Source: Anodontia alba
Lineage: Eukaryota; Mollusca; Bivalvia; Lucinida; Lucinidae
Assembly (NCBI GenBank): GCA_964016985.1
Contig: OZ024826.1
Location: forward strand, 61,200,910 to 61,264,909
DNA length: 64,000 bases
Direction: 5' to 3'
A model generated the notes under the pieces. It worked only from the letters and a program-made list of their open reading frames with translations, made no database searches and was not told the DNA's origin. A program made the position numbers and the translations under genes. This document shows, piece by piece, positions 60,038 through 64,000 of the stretch; positions within the stretch are counted from its first letter, which is position 1; every line of letters starts with the position of its first letter.

Positions 60038-61165
60038 CTAGTAGAAAATGAAATATAAATGTAACAAAACCAAGAGCAGTCCAGTACCATTTACCATATT
60101 TGCTCTAATACTGAAACAGAAATTCTGAACAAACTGTGCAGACCAAGATCAAACTGCTCCTCAAAGGAGTAGTTTGATAGGATCTGCACTGTTTGTCATT
60201 CTGTCAGTTCTTCTGTTTTAGCCCGTCTTTTTTAAGTTCTTTCCATATAAAACCTAACACTTGATTATGTCAAACATTATCAAATTATGGGTATATAAAT
60301 ATGATAAGGGGATCAAACAAAAGGACCGCAAGGCCTTGGAGCACTCATCTGGGTTTAAGAATGGATACATTTGTATTTGCAACTTAAAAAAAAAAAAAAA
60401 ACAACAACAAGGCATGGCAGGCAATACAAATCCCCTCACACAAGACTACTTGGTGTGGGTAAAAACTGAACTGGGGAATTTCATGACATATAATAGTCAT
60501 GTGAATGAAGAAAAAAAAAAACAACCTATGACCTTAATGTAAAGGTCATATATGTTCTTGACATTAAGGTAGAGTATTGTAAACATTCGAGATATTATAA
60601 TACCCAACAATCGTGTGAAGATATATTTAAATCTATTGATAAATGTATAATTTGTCTTTTTCTAAAAATAGCCACAGTTACCTTGACCCTGAGCCCAGCA
60701 TCCTGAAAGTTGAACTTCCTCAAGAAATAATCATACCCAACAGTTATGTGAATTTATATTAAGATCCATTCATAAATGTAGGCACTAGAGCGATGACAAA
60801 GTCTTTTCTAAAAATACACACACAGCCCAAATTACATGTAAATATGCAAAACCAAATTATAAAGGGTTTTAAGAACAATTTTGCTACATATTTTTTGTAA
60901 TCTTTTACTTCTAGTGACAAGCACTCTTTCCCCAAAATACCCCAACTTTACAAGAATAACTACCTTTTCATGAAACAAATTTTAATTTTTAAGAACCCTC
61001 ATTAAATATTCAAAATGGTGGCGCCCATTCCACCAATGTTACAATATTCAATTGTCTATAACTTACTTAATTTTCCACCGATTTTGATCAAATTTGTGTC
61101 AAAATTCATTGTTTGTAAAGTTCTTTACTTTAAAGCACAATACCTTTTAAGGTTGCGTTCCCCCT
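60038..61165. other. EXOC1 first visible intron, little content
   Basis: 60125-60200 is a CAGACCAAGATCAAACTGCT / complement hairpin. The rest, including the A16 run near 60387, shows no exon: I looked specifically for an EXOC1 initiator exon and did not find one. Confidence 0.5.
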
Positions 61166-61542
61166 TAATATCTAAATCCTAAGTCTGTGATCTCAACCTC
61201 AAGGTCACGGTGATGAGTGCTGATGGTGCTGATAAAAACTTTTGACCAGTATCAATCATGATACCAAATAGGAACTAAATCCATCATATAGTTTAGAAGT
61301 AATGAGATCCTAAAAACTTTGACGTAAAATTTTATCATGAAAATTCTAAGTCTGTGACCTTGACCTTGACATGACCTAGGGTGGTGGGAATAGTACTGCG
61401 CAAAACTTTGGACCAATATGTATCATTATACCAAAGATGAATCAAATCAGCGATAAGGTTAGGAAATAATGAGGTCTTAAAAGCTTTAACAAAAACTTTA
61501 ACATTCGTAGATGCAGACACCGACGTCCACAGTAGTACAATA
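61166..61542 (+). repeat. TGACCTTGACC tandem element, left part
   Basis: One and a half units (TAAATCCTAAGTCTGTGATC, CCTCAAGGTCACGG, ATACCAAAGATGAATCAAAT) ending ACACCGACGTCCACAGTAGT ACAATA, where the transposon at 61543 begins. The element resumes at 63263. Confidence 0.85.
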
Positions 61543-63262
61543 CAGGGTTCGCGTTACCGATCGCCATTGTCGCCATTTGCGCAGAAAAATAAAATTTGGC
61601 ACAAAAAATCATAAATTGGCGAAAACAAGTGGCGAAAAAAATATCGTCTGAATTACCCGCTACTGAGCCATATAATTGTCGCGCGTGTCTATCGCACCTT
61701 CCTTGACTGTATAATTCGCCAATTAACAACTCAATTATCGATCAGAAAACGGTACATGTAGCTGATCAAATTAACCTGCGATATAAGGTCACGTGCCGTG
61801 ATGCGCAGTTTGACAGTAGCACCGCCCACTTTCCACGCCTTTCGTCCTCAATATTCATGACGCTCTGCCGAAACTACCAATCAGGAATTAATGTCGGAGT
61901 CGCATCGCCTACGTCACGGAAATTTACCCCGAATTTAATCACGTGGAACCCTATGTCAAACACAAAGATGGAAAACAAATTGATTACACGAGAAATAATT
62001 ATTGTCATTAATCGGTTCGGCTTATTAAAGCGGTAAGTACACTTTGACAGTGCCGACTTAAATTAAGCATGTTTCGGTACCTTCTTACGAGCCTGAATTT
62101 TATTTGGCGATCAACGAACGTCGTCCCGAAAAAAAACAACATGAATAATGCCTCGGAGGCGGACACATTAGGCCCGGATCGCGCATTCAGTCCCCACAGA
62201 TTGTAGCGATTTATCATGAAACACCTGTATTTGCTACGGTCATTCGCTCCTTCCACTGCTTCAAGATTGGCAGTTACAATTTTCTTGCGGAAGGGTGTTC
62301 AATGTACTGGTTAATCGCTTATTGTATAAGCATGCCCCCTCTTTTTTATTGGCGCGATTCATAAAAAAAAATGCTGTTCCCCATTTCGCATAGACCCGAC
62401 TCGTAAAGCAATTAACTCCTCCGTCAGAAGGCTATAACCACGCCCATGCGTAAGTACTTAGACAAACAATATCGTGATACCTGTATTTGTCAATGAAAAC
62501 TGCATTCGTAAGTACATAGGTAATATTGTTTGTCTAAGCAATACATTAACTGGTAAGCTATTTTGGTTGGTCAGATTTTGGTGTCATTTACTGGTCAGGT
62601 GATTTCACGGAGGACTCAATTGCAGTAAACTCTCTTTTAAGTCAATTGCAGTTAGCTCCCTTAAAACAGTAAAACCTGCTGTGTTAGAAACTTTATCAGG
62701 GTACAAATGAATATTGTTACGTTATTCTCTTACAGTATAATACATTAATAACATTATATTTATTGGCTTATACAACACTTTTCAGAACTTTCGTTATATG
62801 TAAAGTGTTCTATTTTTGTGTCTTCAACATTCGATATGCAAAACAAAGACTTATTATTAATTCATGACATTGTAATTAATTAATTACAGCAGAAGGTTTG
62901 AAAATCAGTGTTCTATCCTTCACCGGAGGCAGCAATGCCGGAGGAGGACGGATAAACACACCTCCACCGGAGGCAGCAATGCCAGAGGTGGAAGAAAAAA
63001 CAAACCTACTGGTTAATCGCTTAGAGGACTAAGCATGCCCAGTAAAAAAAAAAAAATATATATATATATACTGATTCTTGAATCTTTGCTGCAATTAAAG
63101 GAATCAGTAAATGAACACCTTTTTTCTGACAAGATAATCCTTTGGCGAAAAACGGCAAAAATTTAGCTCAAAATCTGGCTCAAAGTTATAGAAAATGGCA
63201 CACAAAAAATCAAATTGGCGAAAATGGTGGCGAAAGAAAAAAAAATACTAGTGCGAACCCTG
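61543..63262. mobile_element. 1.72-kb DNA transposon, CAGGGTTCGC ends, 5-bp target duplication
   Basis: Terminal inverted CAGGGTTCGC with looser similarity further in (CGCCA..TCGCCA on both complementary ends) and target duplication CAATA (61538-61542, 63263-63267). The empty site is seen in the sister repeats at 13170 (ACAATAGCTCTC) and 58070. No transposase. Contents: a CpG-rich stretch at about 61755-62180, an inverted repeat CGTAAGTACTTAGACAAACA / TGTTTGTCTAAGCAAT (62450-62545), two CCGGAGGCAGCAATGCC copies (62924-62995) and a SINE 3' fragment (63012-63045). Confidence 0.88.
61755..62180. promoter_or_regulatory. CpG-rich, promoter-like cargo inside the transposon
   Basis: In a window otherwise poor in CpG, this part has many: GTCACGTGCCGTGATGCGC, CACCGCCCACTTTCCACG, GCCTACGTCACGG (CRE-like TACGTCA), ACCAATCAGG (CCAAT). 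These look like vertebrate/invertebrate core promoter motifs. No exon could be attached, so a captured promoter is only an inference. Confidence 0.35.
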
Positions 63263-63305
63263 CAATAGCTCTCCGTGAACATTGTTCAGGCAAGCTAAAA
63301 ATCAA
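63263..63305 (+). repeat. TGACCTTGACC tandem element, right end after transposon
   Basis: CAATAGCTCTCCGTGAACAT TGTTCAGG and the CAAGCTAAAAA end, same as 13172-13200. Joining it to 61542 restores the sister-repeat layout. Confidence 0.9.
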
Positions 63306-63610
63306 ACAAAACCTATTTCAGATCAATAAAGCTTTGATGATAAATCTTGGAAGACTAAAGGAAAAAACTTGTATGTCCTAAGAAGTAAAGGGCTTCAGTT
63401 ACTATCATAATGGTTGTCCCCAAGATCATCTTGACTTAAAAAGACCCAGACTTAAAAACCTAACTGATATTGCTTCATATGATTTCATTTTTCATGTGGA
63501 ATTAGACAAAGAGACATAAGAAAATATCAATACGGTACATGTACTTTTTGACTAAAACTTTACCTTATCTTGAGCTATGCTTTTTTATTCTAAAGTCCAT
63601 TAAAAATCAA
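63306..63610. other. EXOC1 upstream intron or 5' region, no identifiable content
   Basis: No exon, RNA gene or clear repeat, apart from a decayed TTTCTTATTTCTCC-like trace near 63500-63590 (CTTATCTTGAGCTATGC). Confidence 0.45.
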
Positions 63611-63611
63611 T

Positions 63612-63945
63612 TAACCCTTGTCCTGCTGAATAAATTAAGATGCCACGCTCACTTCTAATTTTCAGCCAATCAGATTACTTGATCCAGATTATTGCTCTAA
63701 ATTCATAAACTTAATGACAAACAGTGCAGATCCAGATCAGTTGGCTTGGTAAAAATTTCAGATGACATTTTGCAATATTTTTTTCTTATTTTTTCCAGAA
63801 AATAGGCTTCGACATTTCATGTCTCAAATTGTCTCTAAATGAGACAATTTGCATGAAATGTCAAAGCTTATTTTCTGGGGAAAATAAGAAAAAATATCAT
63901 CAATTTGTCGTCTGCTGCATTGGCCCAGAAAGTGGTAAAGGTTAA
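63612..63945. mobile_element. left half of a TTAACCCTTGTCC MITE fused to a CATTTCATG-type palindrome
   Basis: 63612-63745 is the left arm up to CAGATCAGTTGGCTTGG; then a complete palindromic centre (AAAATAGGCTTCGACATTTC / GAAATGTCAAAGCTTATTTT) with the ACAATTTGTCGTCTGCTG right arm. The first MITE's right arm is missing. Confidence 0.78.
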
Positions 63946-64000
63946 AGCACCATTCAATATCATGCAGATAAATTCTAATTTTTTTATCATTACTACGTAT

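Noticed and set aside
61755..62180. EXOC1 promoter
   Set aside because: The CpG-rich stretch lies inside a transposon with a clean target duplication, and the initiator exon was not found next to it.

Overview
Invertebrate nuclear DNA, most likely from a marine bivalve mollusc. It is AT-rich and intron-dominated, and it is packed with short palindromic DNA transposons, tRNA-headed SINEs and tandem-repeat elements rich in TGACCTTGACC, a pattern I associate with heterodont clams. The species assignment is inference. There is no prokaryotic, plasmid or phage organisation.

The only host gene I can support is on the minus strand and spans almost the whole window. Sixteen exons (60037 down to 1496) with GT/AG borders and a continuous phase chain encode about 561 residues of exocyst subunit 1 (EXOC1/SEC3). 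They run from the N-terminal membrane-binding region, through the coiled coils, into the middle of the Sec3 domain. The first coding exon and the C-terminal third lie outside the window or were not found. Exon sequence totals 1,684 nt; nearly everything else is intron filled with mobile DNA.

Layout. 1-1.5 kb: repeat debris. 2.77-9.06 kb: an apparently intact, very young Ty3/gypsy-type LTR retrotransposon of the Gmr1-like class (integrase before reverse transcriptase), with 595-bp LTRs that look identical, a tRNA-Pro primer site and one 1587-aa Gag-Pol ORF. 10.6-14.5 kb: three tandem-repeat elements. 14.9-31.4 kb: palindromic MITEs, SINEs (one nested in another) and two more tandem arrays. 32.88-34.17 kb: a complete but dead mariner. 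34-50 kb: MITEs, SINE-like copies with 14-15 bp target duplications, a mariner shell and a 336-bp tandem duplication. 51.09-57.20 kb: a 6.1-kb TTAA-bounded island with 157-bp perfect inverted ends, no recognisable coding capacity, and an interior built from dozens of short imperfect hairpins; this is the strangest object here. 61.54-63.26 kb: a 1.7-kb transposon with 5-bp target duplications carrying an unusually CpG-rich stretch.

The elements do not form a pathway. The gene is a long host transcription unit that has absorbed them, and in several places (tripled exon end, MITE abutting an acceptor) the repeats or duplications touch the splicing signals.
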